A stretch of DNA of 64,000 bases from Rhizobium favelukesii (GTDB lineage: Bacteria > Pseudomonadota > Alphaproteobacteria > Rhizobiales > Rhizobiaceae), in NCBI RefSeq assembly GCF_000577275.2, contig NZ_HG916855.1, forward strand, positions 1,364,001 through 1,428,000, given 5' to 3'. Of the stretch, positions 28,175 to 37,504 are shown one piece after another (position 1 is the first letter of the stretch; every line of letters starts with the position of its first letter). Under the pieces are notes generated by a model. The model had not been told where the DNA came from and searched no databases. It saw only the letters and a program-made list of their open reading frames with translations. A program made the position numbers and the translations under genes.

Positions 28175-28762
28175 ATGTATTCGCTGTCACGTCCGATATC
28201 CCTCGAGCAAGTCGTGAAAAGAAGCCGGTTTCTGGCGATCGGCATGCCGATCGCCAGTGAGCTCGAAGCCAAGGAGGCGCTTGCCGCGCACTGTCATGGC
28301 GACGCCAACCATAATTGTTGGGCCTGGCGCATCGGTCAGACCTACCGGTTCAGCGACGACGGCGAGCCGGGCGGAACCGCAGGAAAGCCGATATTGCAGG
28401 CGATTGACGGCCAGTCGCTCGATAAGGTCATCGTTATCGTCACACGCTGGTTTGGTGGCGTTCTTCTCGGTACCGGCGGTTTAATCCGCGCCTATGGTGG
28501 AACGGCCGCCGCCTGCTTGCGGGCTGGCGAGCTCATCGAGCTTGTTCCAACGTTGGAAGGAACGATCCGCGCGGCCTTTTGCGACCTTGCGATCCTCAAG
28601 GCAAGGCTGGCCGCCTTCGAGGGGATGCACATCCTCAGCGAGACATTCTCTGGCGCCGGTGCCGAGATCACGGCAAGCTTTCCGCAAGCAAGATCTGAGG
28701 AGATCGCCCGGCTGATTGCCGACACCACAAGCGGACGAAGCGTGCTGGTACTGAAGCAATAG
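28175..28762 (+). CDS. yigZ: YigZ/IMPACT family protein (UPF0029)
   Basis: Start placed at ATG 28175 because MYSLSRPISLEQVVKRSRFLAI is where YigZ proteins normally begin. There is no ribosome binding site there, and an in-frame GTG at 28058 overlapping the cupredoxin stop (TAGTG) would add 39 residues by translational coupling. Conserved blocks are HNCWAWRIG, FSDDGEPGGTAGKPIL and TRWFGGVLLGTGGLIRAYGG. The family shares the N-terminal domain of eukaryotic IMPACT, a regulator of Gcn2 kinase; the bacterial role is not settled. Last gene of the ECF-linked cluster. Confidence 0.85.
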   Translation: MYSLSRPISLEQVVKRSRFLAIGMPIASELEAKEALAAHCHGDANHNCWAWRIGQTYRFSDDGEPGGTAGKPILQAIDGQSLDKVIVIVTRWFGGVLLGTGGLIRAYGGTAAACLRAGELIELVPTLEGTIRAAFCDLAILKARLAAFEGMHILSETFSGAGAEITASFPQARSEEIARLIADTTSGRSVLVLKQ

Positions 28763-28852
28763 CGCTCGCGAGAGCCTCCGCCTTTGGGCGATTTGTGACA
28801 GTCATGGGCCCATTTACGATGCCGATGTTGATGTGATGGTTTAACTCCTCAG

Positions 28853-29875
28853 TTAGCGCCAGCCAAGGGGCGGCGCCACATGCTTTAAGATCGCCTCGAT
28901 TACATGGGCGTTGTATTCGACGCCAAGCTGATTGGGGACGGTGAGCAGCAGGGTATCGGCTTCGGCGATGGCTTCGTCCTCGGCGAGCTGTTTGACCAGC
29001 GCGTCCGGTTCGGCTGCGTAGGACCGACCAAAGATGGCCTTGGTGTTCTCATCGATATAGCCGATTGAATCCTGCTCCTTGCCGCCGCGACCGAAATAGG
29101 CGCGGTCGCGATCGTCGACGAGCGCGAAAATGCTGCGGCTGACCGACACGCGCGGTGTGCGGCTGTGACCGGCTTCCTTCCAGGCATTTCTATAAGCGCG
29201 GATTTGTGCGGCCTGCTGGACGTGAAAGGGTTCGCCCGTTTCGTCATCCTTCAACGTCGAACTCTGCAGGTTCATGCCGAGCCTGGCCGCCCAGATGGCG
29301 GTTGTGTTGGACCCAGCACCCCACCAGATGCGCTCGCGCAATCCGTCCGAATAAGGTTCAAGGCGCAGCAGGCCAGGCGGGTTCGGAAACATCGGACGCG
29401 GGTTGGGTTTTGCAAAGCCTTCGCCGTTCAGTGCTTCCAGGAACACTTCGGCATGGCCACGGCCCATATCGGCATCGCTTGAGCCTTCCTGTGGCTGGTA
29501 GCCGAAATAGCGCCAGCCATCGATGACCTGTTCGGGGGAGCCGCGGCTTATGCCAAGTTGCAGGCGACCACCCGTGATGAGATCGGCGGCTCCGGCGTCC
29601 TCAGCCATATAGAGAGGGTTCTCGTAGCGCATGTCGATGACCGCGGTGCCGATTTCTATGGTCTTCGTCTTGGCGCCGACTGCCGCCAGCAACGGAAACG
29701 GGGAGGCAAGCTGGCGAGCGAAATGGTGGACGCGGAAATAAGCGCCGTCGGCACCAAGCTCTTCCGCTGCAACGGCAAGGTCGATGGATTGGAGCAGCGC
29801 GTCGCCCGCCGAGCGGGTTTGCGATTGGGGAGAGGGCGTCCAGTGGCCGAAGGAGAGAAAGCCGATTTTCTTCAT
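28853..29875 (-). CDS. LLM-class flavin-dependent oxidoreductase (luciferase-like monooxygenase)
   Basis: Start at ATG 29875 (MKKIGFLSFGHWTPS), the natural N-terminal strand of the TIM barrel; the frame is open far upstream (to 30370) but without protein-like sequence. The 340-aa product has luciferase-like features: AVAAEELGADGAYFRVHHF, LLAAVGAKTKTIEIGTAVIDMRYENP, EDAGAADLITGGRLQLGISRGSP and WWGAGS. Such enzymes use reduced FMN to oxidise organic substrates; the substrate cannot be read from sequence. It lies downstream of a DHA2 efflux gene on the same strand with a 254-base gap. Confidence 0.9.
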   Translation of the reverse strand: MKKIGFLSFGHWTPSPQSQTRSAGDALLQSIDLAVAAEELGADGAYFRVHHFARQLASPFPLLAAVGAKTKTIEIGTAVIDMRYENPLYMAEDAGAADLITGGRLQLGISRGSPEQVIDGWRYFGYQPQEGSSDADMGRGHAEVFLEALNGEGFAKPNPRPMFPNPPGLLRLEPYSDGLRERIWWGAGSNTTAIWAARLGMNLQSSTLKDDETGEPFHVQQAAQIRAYRNAWKEAGHSRTPRVSVSRSIFALVDDRDRAYFGRGGKEQDSIGYIDENTKAIFGRSYAAEPDALVKQLAEDEAIAEADTLLLTVPNQLGVEYNAHVIEAILKHVAPPLGWR

Positions 29876-30129
29876 GATTTTTGCCCGTTGGATATCAGGG
29901 ATCTGCCGTGGGATTATGATGGGCATAACATGGGAAGCGGCATCTGCGATGAAAAGGCGATTGAACGCTCTGTTCACACTTTGCCGCCGGCGTATCGGAT
30001 GAACACCTTCCTCATCAAGGTCGCAGAAAATCGAGACGTCAGGCAGCCGAAGGCCCGAAGACGTCGTCCCCATGGCCCGAGAACCGCCGAACCAGTGAGG
30101 AATGCGGCCCGGAAAAGGCCTTGCCGCTC

Positions 30130-31677
30130 TTATTGCGGTGGAGCGACCGGTCTTGCGAATGGCAAGAAGAGCAGTGCGCAGCCTGTCAGGATGGCAACGA
30201 TGAGCCACGCCTCGTTGATCGCTTGGACGCTTGCTGCCGTTTGCACCAGCGGATCTAGCGCTGCGATTGTGTCGGGGCTGAAGCCGCCGCCTGCACTGCC
30301 CGCAATCGTGCCGGCTGGCGCCCCGACGAACGCTGCGGCAGCTGTGTCGCCGGCACGCAACCGATCCCATAATGTCTGCGCGAGGGGCTCCGACCTCGTA
30401 TAGATGATCGTATCGATCAATGCGATGCCGATTGCTCCGCCAAGGTTGCGCATCAGGTTGAAGAGCCCGCTTGCATCAGGGACCTGCGCCGCTGGCAGGG
30501 TTCCGAGCGCCAAGCGCGTGGGCGGGAGAAGGCAAAACATGATCGCTGCACCGCGCACGACCTGGGGCCAGAACATGGCGTCGTAATCGGACCGGGGATC
30601 CTGGAATGCGCTCATCGCCAGGCCGATCGCAAATAGCGCAAACCCCAATGCCGAGAGCAGGCGCGGATCCGTTCGCTTCTCCAGCGCAACTGCGATCGGT
30701 GCGGTGATCAACTGCGTGATACCTGTGACCAGCATCGTGGTCCCGATTTCCAGTGCATTGTGTCCTCTGATGAAGGCAAGGAAAACCGGCATGAGATAGA
30801 CGGAGCCGAAGAGGCCGATCCCGAGCACGAAACTGAGGGCTGAACCGACGAGGAAATTTCGATCGCGAAAATGACGCAGTTCGACAATCGGGCGCATTCT
30901 GCCCAGCGACCGGCTTGCGAATGCGGCTCCCGATACGAGGCTGACTGCCAGCAGGCTGAGAACATATGGCGAGATCCAGCCGCTTGTGGGCGCCTCCTTC
31001 AGTCCCAATTCGAGGCTCGTCAACGCCAGCGCCATCATGACGAGCGAAGCACCATCGAGATGCCGGAGTTCGGAAGTATCGCCTTTTTGCAGCGGCAGAA
31101 ACCGCCACGCCACGAGCGCCGAGACGATACCAGGAGCAATATTGATGAGGAACAGCCAGTGCCAGGAATAAGTCGCCGTCAGCCAGCCGCCGATGATCGG
31201 CCCAACCGTCGGTGCCAAGACAGCCAGCACGCCCGCAATTGTCGTTGCGATCGCCTGCCGCTCATTTGGAAAGAGGATGAAGACAGCTGAAAACACTGCC
31301 GGGATCAGCGTCCCGCCGGAGAAGCCCTGGACGACGCGCCAAGCAATCAGTTCGCTGAAGTCACTGCTCGCCGCACAACCAGCCGAAGCAACAACAAACA
31401 AGCCTATTGAAGCGACGAAGAGCCACCGCATCGTCAAGACGCGCGTCAGCAAGCCGGTCAATGGTATGGCGACCACCTCCGCGATGAGGTAGACGGTCTG
31501 GATCCAGCTCATCTGGTCGGGGTCGATGTTGATGGCTTGCTGGATGGTCGGAAGAGATGTCGCGACGACCTGGACGTCCAGGATCGCCATGAACATGCCG
31601 ACGCACATCGCAATGAAGCCTACCCAAATCACTGCTGAAGGTGCGTGAGGACGGGCGGGCTCAAGGTGTGGCGACAT
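30130..31677 (-). CDS. DHA2 family (EmrB/QacA) multidrug efflux MFS transporter
   Basis: The 515-aa protein has about 14 membrane helices. Diagnostic sequences are LDVQVVATSLPTIQQAINIDPDQMSWIQTVYLI in the first two helices, GGTLIPAVFSAVF and the motif C-like VLAPTVGPIIGGWLTATYSWHWLFLIN. It exports drugs or toxic organics using the proton gradient. It is 49 bases downstream of the VOC gene on the same strand, so the pair is probably co-transcribed and may form a detoxification unit. No emrA-type adaptor is adjacent. Confidence 0.92.
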   Translation of the reverse strand: MSPHLEPARPHAPSAVIWVGFIAMCVGMFMAILDVQVVATSLPTIQQAINIDPDQMSWIQTVYLIAEVVAIPLTGLLTRVLTMRWLFVASIGLFVVASAGCAASSDFSELIAWRVVQGFSGGTLIPAVFSAVFILFPNERQAIATTIAGVLAVLAPTVGPIIGGWLTATYSWHWLFLINIAPGIVSALVAWRFLPLQKGDTSELRHLDGASLVMMALALTSLELGLKEAPTSGWISPYVLSLLAVSLVSGAAFASRSLGRMRPIVELRHFRDRNFLVGSALSFVLGIGLFGSVYLMPVFLAFIRGHNALEIGTTMLVTGITQLITAPIAVALEKRTDPRLLSALGFALFAIGLAMSAFQDPRSDYDAMFWPQVVRGAAIMFCLLPPTRLALGTLPAAQVPDASGLFNLMRNLGGAIGIALIDTIIYTRSEPLAQTLWDRLRAGDTAAAAFVGAPAGTIAGSAGGGFSPDTIAALDPLVQTAASVQAINEAWLIVAILTGCALLFLPFARPVAPPQ

Positions 31678-31726
31678 GCGGTTACCTTGCGATCAGTGTC
31701 ATTCAAGCGGCCCGCGCCATGGGCCG

Positions 31727-32107
31727 TCATTCAGGGCGATGGAAAAAGGCTTCCAGACGGTAGCCATCCGGATCGATGACGAACGCTGCGTAATAGAAGG
31801 ATCCGTACTCGGGACGTATTCCCGGTTCGCCGTTATCCGTCCCGCCACTGACGGTAGCTTTTGCATGAAAGCCCCTGACACTTTCCTCGCTGTCGGCAAC
31901 AAAACAGAAGTGCAGTCCCGACTCCATATCGGCCACGACCGGGCGTTCGGCGAGTTTTATCCAAAGCTGTGGTTGTTCCGCGCCGTAGCCCAGCCACTTG
32001 TCACTCGTGGAAAGCCTCATATAGCCCAAAGGTTCAAGTGCAGCGTCGTAGAACTGGCGCGCACGGTTAAGATCGGACACGCCGATAGAAACATGATGAA
32101 ACATCAT
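31727..32107 (-). CDS. VOC family (glyoxalase/bleomycin resistance-like) protein
   Basis: Start at the first of two adjacent ATGs (32107, MMFHHVSIGVSDLNRARQFYDAAL), preceded by AAGGAGG; the longer frame to 32320 is rejected. The 126-aa product is a single VOC domain with metal-site positions His (FHHVSIGV), His (GLHFCFVAD) and a terminal Glu (DGYRLEAFFH). Members act as lyases, dioxygenases or drug-binding proteins. Adjacency to an efflux pump hints at detoxification. Confidence 0.87.
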   Translation of the reverse strand: MMFHHVSIGVSDLNRARQFYDAALEPLGYMRLSTSDKWLGYGAEQPQLWIKLAERPVVADMESGLHFCFVADSEESVRGFHAKATVSGGTDNGEPGIRPEYGSFYYAAFVIDPDGYRLEAFFHRPE

Positions 32108-32458
32108 TCCTCCTTCTAAAGGCGGCAGCTTGGAGCGGCGGCCAATCAGCTCCTCAGGACTGTACAGCGTCGTATCTGTAAAGCAAATGACAGCTCTCGA
32201 TTGTCGATTCTGGCGCCGACCATGTTGGCCGCGGCAGCCGAGATGGCCTCGGGTCCGGATCGCTAACTGGCCTGAAAACATCGCTGCCTTCTCCGGCGCA
32301 AAGCGGGAGGAGTTCGACAAGCCGTCGCGGTTTACGCCCGCTCAACGACCGAGGCCCACCGCTTCGCGTTATCTGGAAGCGGTGGGCCCCGGGCCGGTTG
32401 AAGGGATGCTGGCATGTCCGCGTTCGCCCCAGCTGCGACGCGCGGACGGTACTCGGTA
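32108..32458. other. Intergenic region, no gene seen
   Basis: About 350 bases upstream of the VOC gene. It includes GCCCACCGCTTCGCG (about 32352) and GCGGTGGGCCCCGGGCC (about 32379), parts of which can pair (GCCCACCGC/GCGGTGGGC), a possible terminator hairpin without a T-run. Confidence 0.4.
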
Positions 32459-32680
32459 CTAGTTTGCCTTAACCCTTCGAGCGAGAGCCATTACATAGTC
32501 GTCAGCGATGTCGGCCAAAGTCAGAGCGACCTCCGATTCCTTCCAACCCGCAGCAACGGCTCGCTGGACGAAAGCTCGAAAGGCCTGAGCAAGGACTTCC
32601 TCGCGCTCGACAACGCGGTATGGATCATTCGCAGGATATCGAGGATTGCTGATCTGGATCGTAGGATTGGTCGGTTCCAT
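32459..32680 (-). CDS. Small conserved hypothetical protein (73 aa)
   Basis: It begins MEPTNPTIQISNPRYPANDPYRVV after AGGGGC and continues into a helical domain (EEVLAQAFRAFVQRAVAAGWKESEVALTLADIADDYVMALARRVKAN). The sequence looks like a real folded helical protein, and comparable short proteins occur in rhizobia. No function can be assigned. Confidence 0.65.
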   Translation of the reverse strand: MEPTNPTIQISNPRYPANDPYRVVEREEVLAQAFRAFVQRAVAAGWKESEVALTLADIADDYVMALARRVKAN

Positions 32681-32993
32681 GATATGCCCCTGAAAGTTGC
32701 TTTATTTATGAAGGAAGCGCATTTGCCATGCGTTCCGTCTGATTGACTGCATTGCGATTATGCTTCTTTATTAAGGGCTTACGGGGCACCTGTCGTTAGC
32801 TGCGCATCCAGAAACTTGCAGCAGCGTCCATTTCTGCGGCCTCTGGTAGTGTCCAGCCGCTTTCGCGCGTGATTGATTTTGGCACACGGATCCCGGGCGT
32901 GACGCGGCCGATCAGAGTCGACAGACGGGGAGGGGATTGTCGCCCTTCGGCGTCCTGGCGACCAACGCTTTATCGCGACAGGATTGGCAGCGA
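32681..32993. other. Intergenic region, no gene seen
   Basis: About 310 bases after the AraC regulator stop and before the small hypothetical gene, both minus strand. No exact EcfG motif or terminator is recognised. Confidence 0.4.
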
Positions 32994-34187
32994 TCAGGCG
33001 CGGCGGGTGTGCCCGAGCGTTCTCAGCCACTTGTCGAAGGATTGAGCGCTCTCTGCCTCGGACGCCGGCTCGACGGGGTGCCCGAGATAAGACGGCACGG
33101 CCACGTTTCTCGCCTCGCGCGGGCTGTAGCCGAATTCCTTGCTGAAGGCACGGCTGAAATGTGCGGCAGAGGAAAAACCGGCCGCAAAGGCGATATCAAC
33201 GATTTGTTGCCGGTTGGCCGTATCGCTCAATGCGGCGTGTGCAGCCAGAAGTCGGCGGCGCTGAATGTAGTGATGCACGCCGCCGTCCGGCTCGAAAGCC
33301 TGGTAGAGGCGGGTGCGGGAGACGCCCAATTCCCGGCACAAACGGTCGGTTGTCAGGTCGGGCGACATCAAATTGTGCTGGACGAAGCGGTAGACGCGAT
33401 CCTTAAGGGGCAAGCTGTTGTGTGGCTCTGCGGACGAGAAATATGCTGGTGACGATGAAACACTGGTCAGGATCATGTCGCGGATGGTCTGGACCACGTG
33501 CGCAAGATCCGCTTCTGCCAGCTGCGCCAGCTGTGCCTCGACGCCGTCCAGATAGTCGATTAGCAGTTTGGCACGCGTTCCGGAAAGGGCGATGTTGTTT
33601 CTGATCTCGGTTGAGGCGGGATGAAGCAGCTCGCGGGGAAGATAAAGGGATAGCGTCTGGGCGTCCGTCGATCGACCGCGAAAGGGATGTCCCAAACTCC
33701 GCAATTCGACTTTCCCAGGCTCGCCCTCGGAGACGTGCCCGCCGACCTCCGTCCATGTTCGGCCGTTGCGCAGGACCGAGATATGCCAGTGATCGATGGG
33801 GCTTGACCTGACCTTCGCTTCCGAACGCATATAGCTATGGGCGGGGGTGCTTTGTTGAATAATGAGCATGCCGCCGAGATTCCAGGCTGCGTGATCGGCT
33901 CCAAAACCCGCATCTGGGGGAGAATTATCCGGGCGCCGGACGTCGACAAGCGGCGCGACGTAAGACTGCCAGGCGGCAAATTGCTGTGCCGGATCGAGGT
34001 CGCGCGTGGAAAACCGCAACGGTTGCAATGCTGGCGAAGGTGCCGGTTGCTCCGCCGTCGATTTCGTCTCGCGAGGAAAGCGGCGGCGTTCGCTCTGCGC
34101 AGCCTTGCTATCGTCGCGTGCCCCGTCATCGGGTTGGGCTGGAAAGGGGCGAGATCGTTCGTCGTCTTGCAATTCGGTCTCCATCAT
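32994..34187 (-). CDS. AraC/XylS family transcriptional regulator
   Basis: The 397-aa protein has a polar N-terminal tail (about 1-55) and an AraC-binding-domain-like region resembling the ChbR/FeaR-type N-terminus (STRDLDPAQQFAAWQSYVAPL; VGGHVSEGEPGKVELRS). The C-terminal AraC HTH (about 275-375) has two helix-turn-helices, ending with IVDIAFAAGFSSAAHFSRAFSKEFGYSPREAR. It starts 43 bases after the stop codon of the STAS gene and could be the seventh gene of the partner-switching operon. Effector unknown. Confidence 0.9.
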   Translation of the reverse strand: MMETELQDDERSRPFPAQPDDGARDDSKAAQSERRRFPRETKSTAEQPAPSPALQPLRFSTRDLDPAQQFAAWQSYVAPLVDVRRPDNSPPDAGFGADHAAWNLGGMLIIQQSTPAHSYMRSEAKVRSSPIDHWHISVLRNGRTWTEVGGHVSEGEPGKVELRSLGHPFRGRSTDAQTLSLYLPRELLHPASTEIRNNIALSGTRAKLLIDYLDGVEAQLAQLAEADLAHVVQTIRDMILTSVSSSPAYFSSAEPHNSLPLKDRVYRFVQHNLMSPDLTTDRLCRELGVSRTRLYQAFEPDGGVHHYIQRRRLLAAHAALSDTANRQQIVDIAFAAGFSSAAHFSRAFSKEFGYSPREARNVAVPSYLGHPVEPASEAESAQSFDKWLRTLGHTRRA

Positions 34188-34230
34188 CCATCAGGCAAGC
34201 GCGCTTCGTTCCACATCAGTTCCTACACCG

Positions 34231-34569
34231 TCAGGTCATTCTCAGATCCACGCCGGGATGCAGCTTTTTCAGGTTGGGCAGCGATTTCATCTGCCACGAA
34301 ATCTGTGATGACCCCAGCACGGTCAAATGAATGTCCGGACGGTTGCGCGCTTCGATCGTCAGCTTGGCGAGCAGGTTTATGCCGGAGGAATTGAGAAACT
34401 CCAGGCCCGTCAAGTCCAACGTCGTTTTGCCGCCCCCACCTTCGAGCGCCTTCATGGCGAGCGCATGGATAGGCGCGTAGGCATCAGGACCTGCCAGCCG
34501 CATTGTCCCGTCGAAAAAGACGGTGCTGCCTTCGGACCAGACACGGTAGGCTTCTTCTCTAATTTCCAT
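34231..34569 (-). CDS. STAS-like anti-anti-sigma-type protein (slr1659 superfamily)
   Basis: The 112-aa protein contains a STAS fold with the phosphorylation-site region [20 protein letters not shown] (Ser at about residues 64-65) and a C-terminal helix region ([18 protein letters not shown]). In partner switching, the Ser/Thr of such a protein is phosphorylated by a HATPase kinase and dephosphorylated by a PP2C phosphatase; both types are encoded immediately upstream. Last gene of the core six-gene operon, 18 bases after the HATPase gene. Confidence 0.85.
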   Translation of the reverse strand: MEIREEAYRVWSEGSTVFFDGTMRLAGPDAYAPIHALAMKALEGGGGKTTLDLTGLEFLNSSGINLLAKLTIEARNRPDIHLTVLGSSQISWQMKSLPNLKKLHPGVDLRMT

Positions 34570-34587
34570 GGCGCACCTCTTGCCGTT

Positions 34588-35142
34588 TCATGCCGGAATT
34601 GCCATCGCGGCATAGGTTTCAATTCTTGTTCGTTCGTGAACGCTGTCCTCCTCGAAGAGCCAGGCAAACTGCACCTCGTAGTCGCTCATCAGGGTCAACA
34701 AACCCAGTCCGGAAGTGGCTCCGGTCGTGGCCGTGGCACTTGCCTCGATCTGTCGGATGAGCAGGTCGCCGGGATCGCCGCTCGTCACATTCACCAGCAG
34801 CCGCTGGAATCGGGCAGCCGTTTCGCTGTCGATAAAATTGGAAACCCGGAGCCGAACACAATCCGTCTGCGCCAGCGCCTCCACCACGACTTCTCCGCGC
34901 GCGCGAAACTTTATGGCATTCTCGATCAGTTCGTTTGCGAGATAGCCGATATCCTGCTTGAGTTGATTGTAGAGCCGCCTCGATGGACGAAATCTCGGCG
35001 CCATCATCTCGGCGATGAAATCAGACGTCATTCCAGAGTGCTTCCAGGCAAGATCAAGCGGACCATCAAGCAATAGAAGTCTGACTGCGTGAGCGGTGTC
35101 AGAGAAGGCGAGGTGTTCTTGCCCAAAGAGCACGACCGTCAT
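34588..35142 (-). CDS. HATPase-type (anti-sigma/kinase-like) protein, slr1658 superfamily
   Basis: The 184-aa protein has a GHKL ATPase signature: N-box YLANELIENAIKFRARGE (about 70-87) and a late glycine-rich lid GATSGLGLLTLMSDYEV. The histidine-kinase dimerisation domain is absent, as in RsbW/SpoIIAB-type switch kinases. It sits 4 bases after the PP2C phosphatase gene and 18 bases before the STAS gene, the classic kinase-antagonist arrangement. It probably phosphorylates the STAS protein at 34231 (inference from family and context). Confidence 0.85.
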   Translation of the reverse strand: MTVVLFGQEHLAFSDTAHAVRLLLLDGPLDLAWKHSGMTSDFIAEMMAPRFRPSRRLYNQLKQDIGYLANELIENAIKFRARGEVVVEALAQTDCVRLRVSNFIDSETAARFQRLLVNVTSGDPGDLLIRQIEASATATTGATSGLGLLTLMSDYEVQFAWLFEEDSVHERTRIETYAAMAIPA

Positions 35143-35146
35143 GTCA

Positions 35147-37504
35147 TCACCTATGCCGCATCACAACTAATGTGATGTCATCATGTATTTTCTGCGTTCC
35201 GATATAGGCCATCAGGCCCTCGATAATGCCGTCCTTTACCTCTTCGGCCGTTTGGCCGTACAGGCGCCGCGCGCTCTGGCAAAGCCGATCGATACCGAAC
35301 AGTTCGCCGCGCGGATTTTCAGCTTCCGTGACGCCGTCCGTATGCAGCACGATCAGGTCGCCCTTCTGGAAGGATATTTCGCGAGTATCAACAAAGGGCG
35401 AAATGTCGGATTCAAGCCCCACCGGCAGTCCAAGATCACCGGTATCGATCCGCTCGACCTCCCCTGTCTGGCGAATGACGATGAGGTCTTCATGCTGCCC
35501 TGAAATGGTCAGGCGATCGCCATCGTAATCAAGGAACGACAAGGTCACGTGCTTGTCGGTCCTCGTGCGCTCGATGTTCTTGAAGATCGCCCGGTTCAGG
35601 TGTGCAAGGAATTTCGAAGGGTCCGTCTCCCCCGCCTCCAGCAAGGCGCGGGCGACCGATTGCACCATCAGCATCAGCACGCCGCTCTCCAGGCCATGGC
35701 CGGTAACATCGCCGATGCCTATCTTCAGGCTTCTGCCATTCTGCAGGACGTCATAGTAGTCGCCGCCAACCTCGTCGGCGGGACGCATATAAGCGGCAAT
35801 CTCCAGATGCTCGACCGCGCGGAGCTCGGCTGCGCGTGGCAACACCATCATCTGGATGTGTCGGGCCACATCGAGTTCGGCGCCGAGACGCAGATTCTCG
35901 CTCTTCAGTTGCGTGTTCAAGGCCGAGATTTCTTCCTTCGCCTCCTCGATCTCCTGCGTCCGCTCCGCGACCAGTTTTTCAAGGTTTTCGGTGTGGAAGC
36001 TGATCTGCTCGGCCATGCGATTGAAGGCGAGTCCGGCCTGGGCGACTTCGTCCTTGCTGCGGATGTCGACCCGAACGGAATAGTCCTTCGCCTCGATGCG
36101 CTTGGCCGCCCCCGCCAGAGCTCTGATCCCGCTGGTAATGCGTTTCGACGCCGCAAATACCGCGGCCGTGACGATGAGCAGCGAAACGAGCACCGCGAGG
36201 ATCTGATAGATGAGGATGCGGTTGGTTGCCTGCGCTATCTGCTGCCTGGCGGCGATCAGGGAGGCGTAAATCTCTCGCTCGGGGACGACAATGCCGAGCG
36301 ACATGACTTCGCGCTGAATCGGACCGTTGACCCACAAATTGGAGGGGCGGAGCTGTTTGGTGACGACCAGATAGGGCACGTCCTCGCCATTCTCCTTAAG
36401 CGCGATGTGCTGGACGACGCCGTCCGTATCGAGTGGAAGGGCTGCAACGGCGTTCTGCGCGCTGTTGCGCAGCGAGCGATCAAGTCCCGTTACCCCCTTG
36501 CTGGTCGCGTCGCTCGCCGCGCGCAGGCCGATGACCTTCTCTCCGGCCGCGTTGATCGCAACGACGTTGCCGTTCGACATCGCCAGAAAGCCGAAACCGC
36601 TTTCTGCGACTTTCACGTGTTCGACAATTTCAGCAAGCTGATCGAGGGTAATATCGGCGCCGGCAGTTCCCGCCACGCCGCGTCGATCGGCCGTCCAAAG
36701 AGGGTGGAAGAAGCTGACGATCAGCTTTCCCGTAATGGCGTCGGTATAAGGAGCGGTCTGCGTGATGTTTTCGGCAACGGGGCGTGACGCGGGCTCTCGC
36801 GCCCATTGCTGCCATGACTCATAAATGCCCGGAAAGAAGAAATCCCAGAAGTTCGCGTCATTATGGCCGGGATAGAGCCGGTCGAATGTCTGCGCCTGAT
36901 CGGTATAAGGGGCTGTTCTGAAGATCGGCCGCTCCTTCGGGCCGATGTAGTACATCTGGAGTTTGGAGGCGCCTGTGCGCAGAAGGTTTGGCGCAACGAG
37001 ATCAAGGACGGTGCTGGTTTCGATATCGGTCTGCACTTGCGGCAGCGGATGATGATCCTTGTCGAGCAGGTAGCCCCAGACGCTGACGACGGACGGCGAA
37101 CCTGGAAGGTTTTGCGCCCAATTGCCGCTCATGTTGAAACTCACCGTCACTGCGCCGGGGTCAGCCCTTGCCATGGCCGCGCCGACCGCGTCGTTCCTGA
37201 TTGGTCGATCGATCTGGCCCTGGAGCACGCCGGCTAACGCTTTGACGTCTGAATGCACCTGGTCCAAAAGCAGGCCAACCTGCGCGGCCGTGGAATCGCT
37301 GGAGGAGCGGATATAGTCCTGGCTCGCCTTTTCAAGACCTTGGCCAACCTGGGTGGTTGCGTCACGTGATAGCCGCTGCACGTTCCAAAGCGCCAGGCCG
37401 CCGCTGACCAGAAGATCAAATAGCACGGCGCCACCGACAACAATCATGAATTTCGTCCGAAACGAGCGCAATCCGAGGCCTGGCTTTAGTGGAGAAACGG
37501 TCAT
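35147..37504 (-). CDS. Membrane PP2C-type phosphatase, Cache-HAMP-SpoIIE (SiaA/RsbU type)
   Basis: The 785-aa protein has TM1 at about 19-41, a large periplasmic double-Cache sensory region (about 45-425, including GTAGADITLDQLAEIVEHV and GFGFLAMSNGNVVAINAAGE), TM2 at about 429-450, HAMP (about 451-505), a coiled coil (about 505-555) and a SpoIIE/PP2C domain (about 570-785). Metal-binding acidic residues are visible in RPADEVGGDYYDVL, GDVTGHGLESG and HTDGVTEAENPRGE. The architecture matches SiaA of Pseudomonas, which controls c-di-GMP through a STAS protein. It overlaps the STAS-methyltransferase gene by 4 bases and should reset the STAS partners in response to a periplasmic signal. Confidence 0.93.
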   Translation of the reverse strand: MTVSPLKPGLGLRSFRTKFMIVVGGAVLFDLLVSGGLALWNVQRLSRDATTQVGQGLEKASQDYIRSSSDSTAAQVGLLLDQVHSDVKALAGVLQGQIDRPIRNDAVGAAMARADPGAVTVSFNMSGNWAQNLPGSPSVVSVWGYLLDKDHHPLPQVQTDIETSTVLDLVAPNLLRTGASKLQMYYIGPKERPIFRTAPYTDQAQTFDRLYPGHNDANFWDFFFPGIYESWQQWAREPASRPVAENITQTAPYTDAITGKLIVSFFHPLWTADRRGVAGTAGADITLDQLAEIVEHVKVAESGFGFLAMSNGNVVAINAAGEKVIGLRAASDATSKGVTGLDRSLRNSAQNAVAALPLDTDGVVQHIALKENGEDVPYLVVTKQLRPSNLWVNGPIQREVMSLGIVVPEREIYASLIAARQQIAQATNRILIYQILAVLVSLLIVTAAVFAASKRITSGIRALAGAAKRIEAKDYSVRVDIRSKDEVAQAGLAFNRMAEQISFHTENLEKLVAERTQEIEEAKEEISALNTQLKSENLRLGAELDVARHIQMMVLPRAAELRAVEHLEIAAYMRPADEVGGDYYDVLQNGRSLKIGIGDVTGHGLESGVLMLMVQSVARALLEAGETDPSKFLAHLNRAIFKNIERTRTDKHVTLSFLDYDGDRLTISGQHEDLIVIRQTGEVERIDTGDLGLPVGLESDISPFVDTREISFQKGDLIVLHTDGVTEAENPRGELFGIDRLCQSARRLYGQTAEEVKDGIIEGLMAYIGTQKIHDDITLVVMRHR

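Noticed and set aside
29876..30370. 165-codon upstream extension of the LLM oxidoreductase frame
   Set aside because: Overlaps the end of the DHA2 transporter gene and is low-complexity; the TIM barrel begins at MKKIGF.
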